A stretch of 64,000 bases of DNA from assembly GCF_035556095.1 (NCBI RefSeq), contig NZ_DATMFT010000029.1, positions 183,013 to 247,012 on the forward strand, given 5' to 3'. Shown piece after piece: positions 16,512-25,542 of this stretch. The notes under the pieces were generated by a model. The model ran no database searches. It had not been told where the DNA came from and saw nothing but the letters and a program-made list of their open reading frames with translations. Every line of letters begins with the position of its first letter. Position 1 is the first letter of the stretch. The stretch is from Parapedobacter sp035556095 (lineage in GTDB: Bacteria; Bacteroidota; Bacteroidia; Sphingobacteriales; Sphingobacteriaceae). Made by a program: the position numbers and the translations under genes.

Positions 16512-17207
16512 ATGGCTACGATATTAAGTGTGAAGGGAGTCGGCAAGACCTATCAAAATGCGGGCAAATCGCTTGCGGTGCTACAGCAAATTGATTTTGA
16601 GGTAGAAGAAGCGTCCACTGTTTCGATAGTAGGCCCTTCAGGTAGCGGTAAAACCACCTTATTGGGCCTCTGTGCCGGGCTGGACCATGTCAGTGCAGGC
16701 AGCATCGTATTGAACGGCGTGTCTTTAGATTCGCTTACCGAAGATGAGCGGGCACTGGTGCGCAACCAATTTGTTGGTTTTGTATTTCAGAATTTCCAGT
16801 TACTGCCTACGTTGACTGCTTTGGAGAATGTAATGGTGCCACTCGAATTGCGCGGTGCAGCCGATAGCCGTCGGGTGGCGCTTGAGTTATTGGATAAAGT
16901 GGGGTTGGCCGATCGTGGCCATCACTACCCGTTGCAGTTATCAGGGGGCGAACAACAGCGGGTTTCCATTGCGCGCGCGTTTTCCAATGCGCCACGGATT
17001 CTGTTTGCCGACGAGCCGACAGGTAATCTCGATGCCGAAACGAGTGAGAACGTCGAAAAATTACTATTCGATCTCAACCATGATACGGGCACCACGTTGG
17101 TGTTGGTAACCCATGATTTGGAGTTGGCATCGAAAACCCAGCGGATTATCCGGATGAAAGGTGGTATGGTTGTGTCAGATTCAGCGGTACATAAAACGAT
17201 ATTGTGA
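16512..17207 (+). CDS. ABC transporter ATP-binding protein (LolD/YbbA type)
   Basis: This is a 231-residue ATPase with Walker A GPSGSGKTT (about residue 39), Q-loop FVFQNFQLLP, signature LSGGEQQRVSIARA, Walker B RILFADEPTGNLD and H-loop VTHD. The form is that of the MacB/LolD/YbbA subfamily, which energises FtsX-like permeases and usually moves lipoproteins or hydrophobic compounds out of the inner membrane. Its stop overlaps the permease start as TGATG, so the two are translationally coupled. By analogy with YbbA-YbbP it may serve release of envelope molecules. The substrate is unknown. Confidence 0.93.
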   Translation: MATILSVKGVGKTYQNAGKSLAVLQQIDFEVEEASTVSIVGPSGSGKTTLLGLCAGLDHVSAGSIVLNGVSLDSLTEDERALVRNQFVGFVFQNFQLLPTLTALENVMVPLELRGAADSRRVALELLDKVGLADRGHHYPLQLSGGEQQRVSIARAFSNAPRILFADEPTGNLDAETSENVEKLLFDLNHDTGTTLVLVTHDLELASKTQRIIRMKGGMVVSDSAVHKTIL

Positions 17208-19759
17208 TGCTCAATCGCCAAAAGATTGCATTTCGTTGGATAGTCCGTATGGCGTGGCGCGACAGTCGGAGGAATCGCTCCCGCCTGTTTCTTTTCATTT
17301 CGTCAATCATCATCGGCATTGTGGCTTTGGTGGCCATCTTTTCGTTTGGTGATAACCTCGCAAAGGATATTGATAAGCAGGCCGCGAGCTTGGTGGGCGC
17401 AGACCTGGTGATCCATACCAACCGCGAGCTAACGGAAGGCGGGCGTAGGATCATTGATACTGTCCGGGGGTTGAGTGCCGATTACTCGGAGGAGCAAAGT
17501 TTCGCCTCGATGGTGCTGTTTGCCAATAGCGGCGGCACCCGGCTGGTGCAGGTGCGGGCGCTCGACGGTGAGTTTCCTTACTATGGGAAGCTGGAAACCG
17601 TTCCCGAAACGGCAGGAGCAACGTTCAGAAAACACCGGCAAGCACTGGTCGATAAGACGTTGATGCTCCAATTCGACGCCGAAGTGGGCGATTCGGTGAA
17701 AGTAGGGGAGGTTATGTTTGAGATTGCCGGCCGCCTTGAGCAGGCGCCGGGGCAAAGTGGCCTTTCCACTACGGTGGCACCCGCGGTCTTTATTCCGCTG
17801 GAATATCTGCCCGCCACGGGCTTGAACCAGAAAGGTAGCCGTATCAATTACAATTACTATTTCCAGTTGGAAGGTGGTACAGATGCCGATTTGCTCGCTG
17901 ACGGACTCGATTCGCTGATGGAAATACAGCGGATGGGATATGACACCATCGCCTCGCGTAAACGGGAAACTGGCCGTTCGTTCGCCGATCTGAATAAATT
18001 CCTGTCGTTGGTGGGCTTTGTGGCATTGCTGCTGGGGTGCATCGGCGTGTCGAGTGCTATTCACATTTATATTAAAGAAAAGCTAAATAGCATCGCGATA
18101 TTACGCTGTTTGGGGGCCAGTTCGCGACAAGCCTTTTTGATTTTCCTCGTACAGGTCGTGGGTGTTGGGTTGGCTGGCTCTGTTGTCGGCGCGTTACTGG
18201 GCACGTTGGTTCAGCAACTGCTGCCGCTCGTACTCCGCGATTTCATTCCGGTTGCTATCAGCAGTGATATTTCGTGGGGCGCCATCATGCAGGGCATTGG
18301 ATTGGGCGTCTCGATATCGGTGTTGTTTGCGCTGCTGCCGCTCATCGGTATCCGCAATATTGCCCCGCTGAATACCCTGCGGTTGTCGTTGAATACGCTG
18401 AGTCCGGTAAAGGATCGTTGGAGTTGGTTGGTATATGGCCTGATCGGCCTGTTTATTTTTGTTTACGCCTACCTGCAATTGGACGGGATTGGCCAGACAC
18501 TGGCATTTACCGTGGGTGTCGTATTGTCGTTTGTGGTATTGTATGCCGTGGCAAGTTCCCTGGTCTGGTTGGTTAGGCGTTTTTTCCCATCTTCGTGGAG
18601 TTACCTATGGCGGCAAGGCCTTTCCAACCTGTTTAGACCCAATAACCAAACGGTTATTCTGATCATTTCAATTGGTTTGGGAACGGCATTTATCGCCACC
18701 TTATTTGCCGTACAGGGAATGCTGATTACCCGGGTGTCTTTGTCGTCTAGCGACAACCAACCGAATATGGTGTTGTTTGATATCCAGTCGTCGCAGAAAG
18801 CAGAGGTGGCCGAAATGATCGCTGCGCAGGGCCTGCCCATACTGGATGAAGTTCCTATCGTAACGGTGCAGTTGGAGGCGATTAATGGCGTTACCGCTGA
18901 CGATGCCCGGCGCGACAGTACCATTGATGTGCCCCGCCGGGCGTTGGGTGGAGAGCTACGGTCGACATATCGGTCGAAACTCAGTGATTCGGAAAAAATC
19001 ACTGCCGGCGAATGGATAGGCGAAGCCGCGAAGGGCGATACCGCACGGGTGTCGCTTGAGGAAGGTTATGCCCGCCGTATCCGGGTGGAAATTGGTGATG
19101 AATTGTTGTTCAATGTGCAGGGGGTGCGTATACCAACCATTGTGGGTAGCTTTAGGGAGGTCGATTGGAACCGTGTTCAGACCAATTTCCGACTGATATT
19201 CCCGACGGGGGTGATCAATAATGCCCCACAGTTCCATGTGCTGATGACCCGTGTGCCCAACGAGGCGAGTTCGGCCCGTATGCAACAGGCGGTGGTAAGG
19301 CAGTTTCCCAATGTTTCCATTATCGACCTGGGGTTAATCCTTTCGGTGCTGGACGCCATCTTGGATAAGATCGGTTTCGTTATCCGGTTCATGGGCGGCT
19401 TCAGTATCCTCACCGGCGTTGTCGTATTGATTGCCTCCGTGATGATCAGCAAGTACCAGCGCATAAAGGAAAGTGTGCTGTTGCGTACAATGGGTGCAAC
19501 ACGGAAACAGATTTTGGTCATTACCGCACTCGAATACTTTTTCCTGGGAGTCATTGCTTCGTTTACCGGAGTACTGCTGGCGTTGGGAGGTAGTTGGGCG
19601 TTAGCTGTATTCAGTTTTGAGATTCCGTTTACGCCCGATATCCCCGCTATGGTGCTATTGATGTTGAGTGTTGCATTGTTGACCGTGTTGATCGGATTAG
19701 CTAATAGCCGCGGGGTAACGCTGCGCCCGCCGTTGGAGATTTTGCGGAAAGAGGTGTAG
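17207..19759 (+). CDS. FtsX-like ABC permease, YbbP type
   Basis: The 850-residue inner-membrane protein has the long double-FtsX layout of YbbP. A first TM (SRLFLFISSIIIGIVALVAI) is followed by a periplasmic region, then a block of three TM helices around residues 265-390. A second pair of helices follows near 405-460, then another TM with a second periplasmic region, and a final FtsX block (MISKYQRIKESVLLRTMGATRKQ). The motif AILRCLGASSRQ in the first block and LLRTMGATRKQ in the second are the paired coupling helices. I start at ATG 17207, one base overlapping the ATPase stop, rather than the GTG three bases earlier. It pairs with the preceding ATPase. Confidence 0.93.
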   Translation: MLNRQKIAFRWIVRMAWRDSRRNRSRLFLFISSIIIGIVALVAIFSFGDNLAKDIDKQAASLVGADLVIHTNRELTEGGRRIIDTVRGLSADYSEEQSFASMVLFANSGGTRLVQVRALDGEFPYYGKLETVPETAGATFRKHRQALVDKTLMLQFDAEVGDSVKVGEVMFEIAGRLEQAPGQSGLSTTVAPAVFIPLEYLPATGLNQKGSRINYNYYFQLEGGTDADLLADGLDSLMEIQRMGYDTIASRKRETGRSFADLNKFLSLVGFVALLLGCIGVSSAIHIYIKEKLNSIAILRCLGASSRQAFLIFLVQVVGVGLAGSVVGALLGTLVQQLLPLVLRDFIPVAISSDISWGAIMQGIGLGVSISVLFALLPLIGIRNIAPLNTLRLSLNTLSPVKDRWSWLVYGLIGLFIFVYAYLQLDGIGQTLAFTVGVVLSFVVLYAVASSLVWLVRRFFPSSWSYLWRQGLSNLFRPNNQTVILIISIGLGTAFIATLFAVQGMLITRVSLSSSDNQPNMVLFDIQSSQKAEVAEMIAAQGLPILDEVPIVTVQLEAINGVTADDARRDSTIDVPRRALGGELRSTYRSKLSDSEKITAGEWIGEAAKGDTARVSLEEGYARRIRVEIGDELLFNVQGVRIPTIVGSFREVDWNRVQTNFRLIFPTGVINNAPQFHVLMTRVPNEASSARMQQAVVRQFPNVSIIDLGLILSVLDAILDKIGFVIRFMGGFSILTGVVVLIASVMISKYQRIKESVLLRTMGATRKQILVITALEYFFLGVIASFTGVLLALGGSWALAVFSFEIPFTPDIPAMVLLMLSVALLTVLIGLANSRGVTLRPPLEILRKEV

Positions 19760-19772
19760 TACCGAATACTAT

Positions 19773-21212
19773 TTATTGCTTGGCCGCCAGGATGGAATTC
19801 AAGATGGAAACCCCCACGTTATCGACCGATTCAGCAGTATTTGATAAGACAATAACGGCCATCTTCCTGTCGGGCGAAAACGCCATATAACTGCTGCTCC
19901 CGAAGGTGCCGCCATTGTGCCAATAGATCAGCTCGTCGCCCATCAAATTCATGTGCCACGCCAGGCCGATGTCCGTATCGGGCGGATTGAAAAACGTAAA
20001 TTGGCGGGTACGGGCCAAGGCATGCTCAAGATCGGTCTCTGGCATTTTGAAATGGGCTTTCGCGTAGGTAAGGAGATCTTTTACCGACGATTTCAGCGAG
20101 CCATGTGCGGTAAACGCATCGAAGGTCCAAAGGGGCGTCTCTTGGCCATCCTTGTTATACACTTTGGCCACGTATTGCGAATCGGGGGAAGGGTACTCCG
20201 TGGTGCTTCCCAAGCCCAACGGCTGGCAGATAATTTCCTGCACCATCTCGTTATATGGTTTTCCGTACACCGTGGAGAGGATATCACCCAATAAGCCGTA
20301 GCCGAGGTTGCTGTAGCTATACATCGAATCAGGTGGAGCAGTCGCTTTGTATGATGTTAAGAAGCTATATAGATCTGCTTGGGTGTAATCCTTATACGGG
20401 TCGAGCGGATGTGACGCTGCCGTGGCGTCGATATTTGCCGGCATGCGTGGTAAGCCCGATGTGTGGTTGGCCAATTGTTGGAGTGTGATACGCTTTAGAT
20501 CTGGATTTGCAGCTACCGAATCGGGAAGGTAGTTGGTAATCGCATCATCGACATTCAACAATTGGGTTTGCGCAAGGTAGGCCAGCAATGTCGCTGTAAA
20601 TGTCTTGCTGATCGACCCGATTTCAAACAAGGTGTTTTCATCGGGTAGTTGTTTGTTTCCTTTTTCCGTTTCCCCGTAATAGTAGCTGCTTGTTTTTCCA
20701 TTGTGGATTACCCCGATGGCCAGCGCATGGGTGTGGCCTTTCCGGCTGTAGGCCAAGGCCACAGAATCAATATAAAAATCGAGTTTGGAGGTAGCGGAAC
20801 TGCTGGAAGAGATCACCTCTTTCTTTTCCGGCACGGGATCGCCTGCATAGGGTTGGAAAAGGAATGTCTCCACTCGGTTCAGGCTATCCAGCCCTAGCAC
20901 AACCTGCAATGGCGTGCTGAGAAAATTAAGTTTATAGATACCTGTTCCGTTTTCATAGGCTTTCAACTCGGCCGATTGGATCTGACCCAACGGGTATAAT
21001 TGCTGGGCCATGACGGTTTGGAATGCCTGTAAAGACAGCGATTGCTTGAAGCGGGGGCCGGCCAGTGCATAGATGGAGTCGGTCTCCTGCAGGTTGAAAT
21101 GGTATTCAATTTTGTTGAAAACCGCTTGGTTGATCTGTTGATCGCGATTTTCCCCTTGCGTAAAGGCTGGGAATATAGGTAGCAATAAAATGATGCAGAC
21201 TATCCTGTTCAT
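19773..21212 (-). CDS. Serine beta-lactamase-like hydrolase with N-terminal DUF3887-like domain
   Basis: This is a secreted class C beta-lactamase-fold protein of about 479 residues. After a signal peptide (MNRIVCIILLLPIFPAF) comes a roughly 100-residue domain resembling DUF3887. The penicillin-binding-like domain follows, with active-site SISK, the YSN motif in SYSNLGYGLLG and HNGGTFG in place of KTG. Such proteins act as esterases, peptidases or PBP4-like enzymes, so resistance should not be assumed. I chose the ATG at 21212. A promoter-like TAATTTTG at 21236-21229 would place the mRNA start almost on top of the alternative ATG at 21224. It is convergent with the ABC permease gene. Confidence 0.88.
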   Translation of the reverse strand: MNRIVCIILLLPIFPAFTQGENRDQQINQAVFNKIEYHFNLQETDSIYALAGPRFKQSLSLQAFQTVMAQQLYPLGQIQSAELKAYENGTGIYKLNFLSTPLQVVLGLDSLNRVETFLFQPYAGDPVPEKKEVISSSSSATSKLDFYIDSVALAYSRKGHTHALAIGVIHNGKTSSYYYGETEKGNKQLPDENTLFEIGSISKTFTATLLAYLAQTQLLNVDDAITNYLPDSVAANPDLKRITLQQLANHTSGLPRMPANIDATAASHPLDPYKDYTQADLYSFLTSYKATAPPDSMYSYSNLGYGLLGDILSTVYGKPYNEMVQEIICQPLGLGSTTEYPSPDSQYVAKVYNKDGQETPLWTFDAFTAHGSLKSSVKDLLTYAKAHFKMPETDLEHALARTRQFTFFNPPDTDIGLAWHMNLMGDELIYWHNGGTFGSSSYMAFSPDRKMAVIVLSNTAESVDNVGVSILNSILAAKQ

Positions 21213-21228
21213 GGTTTCAAACATGGGG

Positions 21229-21236
21229 CAAAATTA
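21229..21236 (-). promoter_or_regulatory. -7 promoter element for the serine hydrolase
   Basis: Minus-strand TAATTTTG matches TAnnTTTG and lies 16 bases before the preferred ATG at 21212, in the short gap after the LytTR regulator stop. Confidence 0.45.
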
Positions 21237-21248
21237 CGTGAAACCTAT

Positions 21249-21992
21249 CTACATTCCTAATGTTTGTTTGAGGCGCGAATAACCACTTTTGCTTACACTT
21301 ACCTGTCTTCCGTCGGCAAGTATGGCCACGTAGCTGTCTTTTTCGTAAGGTTCCAAGCGGGCGATTTGGTCGATTTTGACGATGAATGACCTGTGTACGC
21401 GGATAAATTCAGCCGGATCGAGCTGTTCTTCAAACGACGCCATCGTTTTGTTCTTCATCAATAGGCCTTCGTCGGTATGGATTTTCACATAATCGTCGTC
21501 GGCTTCCAGGTAGATGATGCTGCTAACCGGGATAATCTTGATTTTCGCTCCGGTTTTAACCACTACGCGTTCCAGCTTACCGTCCGTTTGGTGTATTTTA
21601 TCCAATAGGTTGCGGGTGTTTTTCTTGCCGGCTTCCAGGTGTTGCGTGTCCAGAAATTTGGCCATAGCGCGGTCGAACCGGGCTCTTGTTATGGGTTTTA
21701 GCAGATAGTCGACGGCATGCTGTTCAAACGCCTGGATAGCGTATTCGTCAAATGCGGTGGTAAAAATTACGGCAGGTTGGTTATCAATGATCTCCAGCAT
21801 CTCGAAGCCGTTGATTTTAGGCATTTGGATATCCAGGAACACCAGGTCCGGTTGGTATTGCATGATGGCCTTGGCGCCTTCAAACCCATCGTTGCACTCG
21901 GAAACGACCTCCACCTGGGGGAAGTTTTCCAAGTACTCGGCTACCATGCTCCGCGCTAGGGGTTCATCATCTACCAATACCGCCTTGATCAT
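21249..21992 (-). CDS. LytTR-family response regulator
   Basis: The 247-residue regulator has an N-terminal receiver (acidic pair VDDEP, phospho-acceptor Asp in DLVFLDIQMPKING, Lys in YLLKPITRAR) and a C-terminal LytTR DNA-binding domain (about residues 145-245, IIYLEADDDYVKIHTDEG then RVHRSFIVKIDQI). Its ATG overlaps the stop of the upstream histidine kinase as ATGA. Together with the LiaF-like gene before the kinase, this forms a three-gene operon for envelope sensing. Target promoters are not identifiable from the window. Confidence 0.95.
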   Translation of the reverse strand: MIKAVLVDDEPLARSMVAEYLENFPQVEVVSECNDGFEGAKAIMQYQPDLVFLDIQMPKINGFEMLEIIDNQPAVIFTTAFDEYAIQAFEQHAVDYLLKPITRARFDRAMAKFLDTQHLEAGKKNTRNLLDKIHQTDGKLERVVVKTGAKIKIIPVSSIIYLEADDDYVKIHTDEGLLMKNKTMASFEEQLDPAEFIRVHRSFIVKIDQIARLEPYEKDSYVAILADGRQVSVSKSGYSRLKQTLGM

Positions 21993-23032
21993 CGCTGTGG
22001 GATCTTGATTATGCTGGTAAAGATATGTGTTGTAGCGTTAGTTTCCAACAGATCGGTGCGCCCGAATAATAAAAATAACCGGCGTTGGATTCCCCGGAGT
22101 CCGAATCCAGTGCCGCGCCGTGGTTTGTTGCTTTGACTGTCGTAAGGGTTTTCGATTTGGATTTCCAATAGGTGATCGGTGCATGTACAAGACACGCTTA
22201 TGGTTACCTTTTCGGTCGTATCGTATAGGCCGTACTTAATTGCATTTTCCACCAAGGGTTGCATAATCATGGCGGGAAGCGTCATGTTCAGGCATGCTTC
22301 GTCGTAGGTGACCTGCGTCTCCAGTCGGTGTCCAAACCGGACCTTTTCAATTTCGAGGTACAGTTGGAGATGCTCAAGTTCGTCCTTAAGCGCAATCAGC
22401 TGTTGGTCGTCTTTGCGTAGCGTGCCTCTTAAGAAGTCTGACAGTTGGAAAGTCATGTTGCGGGCCTCGTCGGGCTTCCTGCCGATGAGCGCAATGATGG
22501 AGTTGAGGCTGTTGAAGAGAAAATGGGGTTGGAGCTGCTGCCGGAGGTTATACAGTTCTGCCTCACGGGCCAATCGTTCGGCATCCGCTTTCCGCTGTTC
22601 ATTCTCTTTATTCTCTTGCTGGATATTCCATAGAATGTTGATGATCGCCATCCATGCGATTAGCAGCACATTGATGAAGAAGCGCAACGGTAACGACACG
22701 TCGATGCGGTCGCGGTAGCCTTCGTTTTGGATGACATATTGAAGAATCCACCGGTCTAACGAAACGCTAATGGCAGCTAGCACCAGCCCCCAAATAACGA
22801 TGTAAAAGTAGCCCTTTCGTTGCGGCAGGTAGTGGGTTAGCGCACTTGCGATGACGTAACAACACAAGGTGATAACAGTGGCGCTGACCAAGCTATCGTT
22901 CAAGGCCAGGTTGAAATCGACATCGAACCACCACAGCAAAGCGGTTTGGACAAGCGCATAGGCCATCCAAATGACGAAGCAGCTAATGTTGATGAGCCGT
23001 TGCTTAGACCAGGTATACGTTGTGGCGTTCAC
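21989..23032 (-). CDS. LytS/YehU-type sensor histidine kinase
   Basis: This is a 347-residue inner-membrane kinase with four predicted TM helices in the first 140 residues (for example LVSATVITLCCYVIASAL and FYIVIWGLVLAAISVSL). A short coiled-coil (NKENEQRKADAERLAREAEL) leads into the His_kinase domain with the phospho-acceptor His in LQPHFLFNSLNSI. The ATPase N-box LVENAIKYGLYD and a G-box GTGFGLRGIQRRL follow. There is no large extracellular sensor domain, so it may sense within the membrane or through the LiaF-like partner encoded 36 bases upstream. The stop overlaps the LytTR gene. Confidence 0.95.
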   Translation of the reverse strand: MNATTYTWSKQRLINISCFVIWMAYALVQTALLWWFDVDFNLALNDSLVSATVITLCCYVIASALTHYLPQRKGYFYIVIWGLVLAAISVSLDRWILQYVIQNEGYRDRIDVSLPLRFFINVLLIAWMAIINILWNIQQENKENEQRKADAERLAREAELYNLRQQLQPHFLFNSLNSIIALIGRKPDEARNMTFQLSDFLRGTLRKDDQQLIALKDELEHLQLYLEIEKVRFGHRLETQVTYDEACLNMTLPAMIMQPLVENAIKYGLYDTTEKVTISVSCTCTDHLLEIQIENPYDSQSNKPRRGTGFGLRGIQRRLFLLFGRTDLLETNATTHIFTSIIKIPQR

Positions 23033-23068
23033 TGTATTCGGGTTTGTTGTAATGATAGTCGTCGCCGG

Positions 23069-23959
23069 TTAAATATTTTTTATCGTGATCCCCCCGAACA
23101 GGGAGGTCCCTTTGATATAAACGACTTTCTGGTCGTCATAGGGTGTGCCCTGCGAAAAGCGTCGGTCGTCCACCTCACCGAATACGGATACGACTTCAGA
23201 TTGGATTTTCCAGTGTGCTGGTACAATGATTTTTGTCCCGGCAAACAGTTGGAACACATCGATAACGATGGGTTGCTGGATGTCGGCTTGGATGAGGTTT
23301 ACATCGGTGCCGCCGCACACGTTCACGATTTCGCCGCCTTGGAAGCGTTTCGAAATCACGGTTTTTTTGACATCGCTGAATACGGCAGTAGATTTGAGGT
23401 AATCGTCGTTGGTGAGGCCGCTTGTGTCACCATAAACCGTATCCTTGTCGCCGAAAGGGTGGTTTTCATCGAACGTTGTTTCATGAAAAGCAGTAGCCCC
23501 GCTGTTCACGGGGCCGTCGGGTTCGTCCTTTACGCGCTTATCCCACTCGTAATCACCGTACCGCTCGCGGAATCGTCGGCGCCTATCCCGTCTCGGCGGA
23601 CAGGGGCCACCCTTTCCCCGGCCCGTGAGCAACCACAGGCCGACGCCGATGATCACGGCAGGCCATATAAATGCGCCGATATCGAAATCGGTCATGTTTC
23701 TGATGAGGAAGAAGGCTCCCAACCCCAATAGAATGTATGACGCCGGGTTACGGAAATTGGAATTACCACCAATAATGAGGCCTACCACGACGAGTATCAT
23801 GGGCCACATATTGTCCCAATTAAATAGCCAATGGGGGAAAAGCCAATCGAGCCCCAGTCTGCCGGCGAGCAATATCGTTCCGATACCGATGATGATGGCT
23901 CCTGCCCATACGCGGCCCGTGCTGGAATGCTGTTTTACTGGTTGGCGTTGTTCGTTCAT
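23069..23959 (-). CDS. LiaF-like membrane protein (DUF5668/cell wall-active antibiotic response)
   Basis: The protein has about 296 residues. Four hydrophobic helices occupy the N-terminal part (IIIGIGTILLAGRLGLDWLF; MWPMILVVVGLIIGG; YILLGLGAFFLI; IGAFIWPAVIIGVGLWLL). An Arg/Asp-rich linker follows, then a C-terminal beta-rich LiaF-type domain (KSTAVFSDVKKTVISKRFQGGE onward; ends FGGITIKNI). In Firmicutes LiaF restrains the LiaSR cell-envelope stress system. Here it precedes a LytS-type kinase and a LytTR regulator in one operon. A good promoter at 24050-24020 lies inside the longest possible frame (to 24067) and so rules out that start in favour of ATG 23959. Confidence 0.88.
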   Translation of the reverse strand: MNEQRQPVKQHSSTGRVWAGAIIIGIGTILLAGRLGLDWLFPHWLFNWDNMWPMILVVVGLIIGGNSNFRNPASYILLGLGAFFLIRNMTDFDIGAFIWPAVIIGVGLWLLTGRGKGGPCPPRRDRRRRFRERYGDYEWDKRVKDEPDGPVNSGATAFHETTFDENHPFGDKDTVYGDTSGLTNDDYLKSTAVFSDVKKTVISKRFQGGEIVNVCGGTDVNLIQADIQQPIVIDVFQLFAGTKIIVPAHWKIQSEVVSVFGEVDDRRFSQGTPYDDQKVVYIKGTSLFGGITIKNI

Positions 23960-24019
23960 TATCTTGTTTTTTATAAAGTCGCTAACTGAAATCGTTGCAA
24001 TGCGTTGTTTTCGTAGAAC

Positions 24020-24050
24020 CAAAGGTATAGCGAATAAACACGTTCTGCAA
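24020..24050 (-). promoter_or_regulatory. Promoter of the LiaF-like/kinase/regulator operon
   Basis: On the minus strand TTG (24050-24048), a 20-base spacer and TACCTTTG (24027-24020) match the Bacteroidota consensus. The leader would be about 55 nt to ATG 23959. Confidence 0.75.
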
Positions 24051-24180
24051 CATGGATTAGGCAACAAGCGGTATTTTCTCGGTAAATGGCGCTTTTATCT
24101 CGGTAAAACAAAGCCGGCTAGCTCAACAGACCGCCTGATTTGGTGCGAGTAAGGTGATTTGTACAAATTGGGTTAAATAC

Positions 24181-24212
24181 TTGTATTAATCGACTAAATT
24201 ACTTTATATTTA
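24181..24212 (+). promoter_or_regulatory. Possible promoter of the PUR-protein gene
   Basis: TTG at 24181, a 21-base spacer and TATATTTA at 24205 (one mismatch to TAnnTTTG) lie about 38 bases before the ATG at 24251. The surrounding 290-bp divergent gap has no other recognised element besides the LiaF-like operon promoter. Confidence 0.45.
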
Positions 24213-24250
24213 TCCCGATTCTGAGAATGTAAAAAAATAATAGCTTAACA

Positions 24251-24589
24251 ATGGGAGATTTTGACAACAAAGAGCGTGAAGAGGTATTTTCAAAAAAGGT
24301 AAGGGCTGGTAAGCGCACTTATTTTTTCGATGTAAAGGCAACCCGGTCCAACGACTACTATGTTACCATCACAGAAAGCAAGAAGCGGTTTGAAGACGGG
24401 GTGTTCATCAAACATAAGATTTTTCTGTACAAGGAAGATTTCGAGAAGTTTGCCGAAGGGCTTGGCGATGTGGTCGAATACATCAAAGCCCATCAAGAAG
24501 TGGTTGAAAAGCGGTATGAGCCGGGATTCGAAAGCAATGGGGTAGGTTTAGCTGAAAACACAGAATCAAAAGACGATTTTTCGTTTTAA
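24251..24589 (+). CDS. PUR-family nucleic acid-binding protein (DUF3276)
   Basis: This is a 112-residue cytoplasmic protein. It contains one PUR repeat-like unit: KKVRAGKRTYFFDVKATRS, then DYYVTITESKKRFEDG and HKIFLYKEDFEKFAEGL. DUF3276 proteins of Bacteroidota and spirochaetes dimerise to form a Pur-alpha-like fold that binds single-stranded nucleic acid. The C-terminal tail is acidic and flexible. The gene is monocistronic, with its own terminator downstream and a probable promoter upstream. Role in the cell is not known beyond binding. Confidence 0.93.
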   Translation: MGDFDNKEREEVFSKKVRAGKRTYFFDVKATRSNDYYVTITESKKRFEDGVFIKHKIFLYKEDFEKFAEGLGDVVEYIKAHQEVVEKRYEPGFESNGVGLAENTESKDDFSF

Positions 24590-24621
24590 GTTGACAACAA
24601 TAATGTATTGATAATGAACTG

Positions 24622-24649
24622 AGCCTTACACCACCGTGAGGCTTTTTTT
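24622..24649 (+). terminator. Intrinsic terminator after the PUR gene
   Basis: AGCCTTAC-ACCACC-GTGAGGCT (8-bp stem with one G-T pair, 6-base loop) followed by seven T lies 33 bases after the stop. Confidence 0.9.
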
Positions 24650-24672
24650 GATGACCAATAAATTAAACCATT

Positions 24673-25533
24673 ATGCGTTGGAAAGGCGGGAGAAAAAGCG
24701 GTAATTTCCAAGACCGGCGGGGGATGTCGTCGGGAGGGAAACTGGCATTGGGCGGTGTTGGTGGCATCGTTGTACTGCTACTCGGGCTGCTTCTTGGCGG
24801 TGATCCGCAGGACCTACTGCAGCAGCTGCAAGTGACCGGTATGCAGCAAGTGGAGGGGCCTGTTGAGATCAGTGCGGAGGAAGCTGAGCTCACGGAGTTC
24901 GTACAAGTGGTGCATACGAGTGTGGGGGATGTTTGGGAAGAAATCTTTCGCCGCGAGCGTTTGCAGTTCCGTCCGGATACGTTGGTCGTCTATTGGGATC
25001 AAACCCCCACGGATGGCTGTGGCATGGGGGCGTCGGCATATGGTCCCTTTTATTGCCCCGCAGACGAAAACGTCTATATCGACCTCAGTTTCAACGAGGA
25101 GTTGAGGAATCGCTTTGGGGCCACGGGCGAGTTTGCTATGGCGTACGTTATCGCCCATGAGGTTGGCCACCACGTGCAAAACCTACTGGGAGCCATGGAC
25201 AAGGTAAACCGCGCCAGGCAGCAGCTCAACGAAAAGGACTATAACAAAGTTCAGGTGATGTTGGAGCTCCAAGCCGATTTTTACGCTGGCGTGTGGGCGC
25301 ACCATGCAAATCGGACATCGGATGTACAGTTGGAATACAACGATATTATCGACGGTATGAAGGCGGCGGAAGCTGTTGGCGACGACAGGTTGCAGATGCA
25401 GGCGCAGGGGAAAGTGGTTCCCGAAGCTTTCACGCACGGTACATCTGAACAACGGGCATATTGGTTTAAGAAGGGCTATGATACGGGTGATATCCGGCAG
25501 GGCGATACGTTTAACGACCCAAGCCTGCAGTGA
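24673..25533 (+). CDS. YpfJ-type neutral zinc metallopeptidase
   Basis: The 286-residue protein belongs to the YpfJ/KPN_02809 family. After a basic Gly-rich start (MRWKGGRKSGN) there is one TM helix (GGIVVLLLGLLLGG, about residues 36-50), then an external domain. The zinc motif HEVGHHVQ is in YVIAHEVGHHVQNLLG, the family segment GCGMGASAYGPFYCPADE precedes it, and LELQADFYAGVWAHH supplies the third ligand region. It is membrane-anchored and faces the periplasm. The substrate is unknown. It is transcribed on its own and is convergent with the LuxE-like gene. Confidence 0.95.
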   Translation: MRWKGGRKSGNFQDRRGMSSGGKLALGGVGGIVVLLLGLLLGGDPQDLLQQLQVTGMQQVEGPVEISAEEAELTEFVQVVHTSVGDVWEEIFRRERLQFRPDTLVVYWDQTPTDGCGMGASAYGPFYCPADENVYIDLSFNEELRNRFGATGEFAMAYVIAHEVGHHVQNLLGAMDKVNRARQQLNEKDYNKVQVMLELQADFYAGVWAHHANRTSDVQLEYNDIIDGMKAAEAVGDDRLQMQAQGKVVPEAFTHGTSEQRAYWFKKGYDTGDIRQGDTFNDPSLQ

Positions 25534-25542
25534 AGACAATCT

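Noticed and set aside
19773..21212. Beta-lactamase resistance gene
   Set aside because: The SxxK/YSN/HxG pattern is shared with many esterases and peptidases; the DUF3887-like domain and lack of context give no support for resistance.
23960..24067. Upstream start of the LiaF-like protein
   Set aside because: A consensus promoter lies inside the extension, and the resulting N-terminus has no family likeness.
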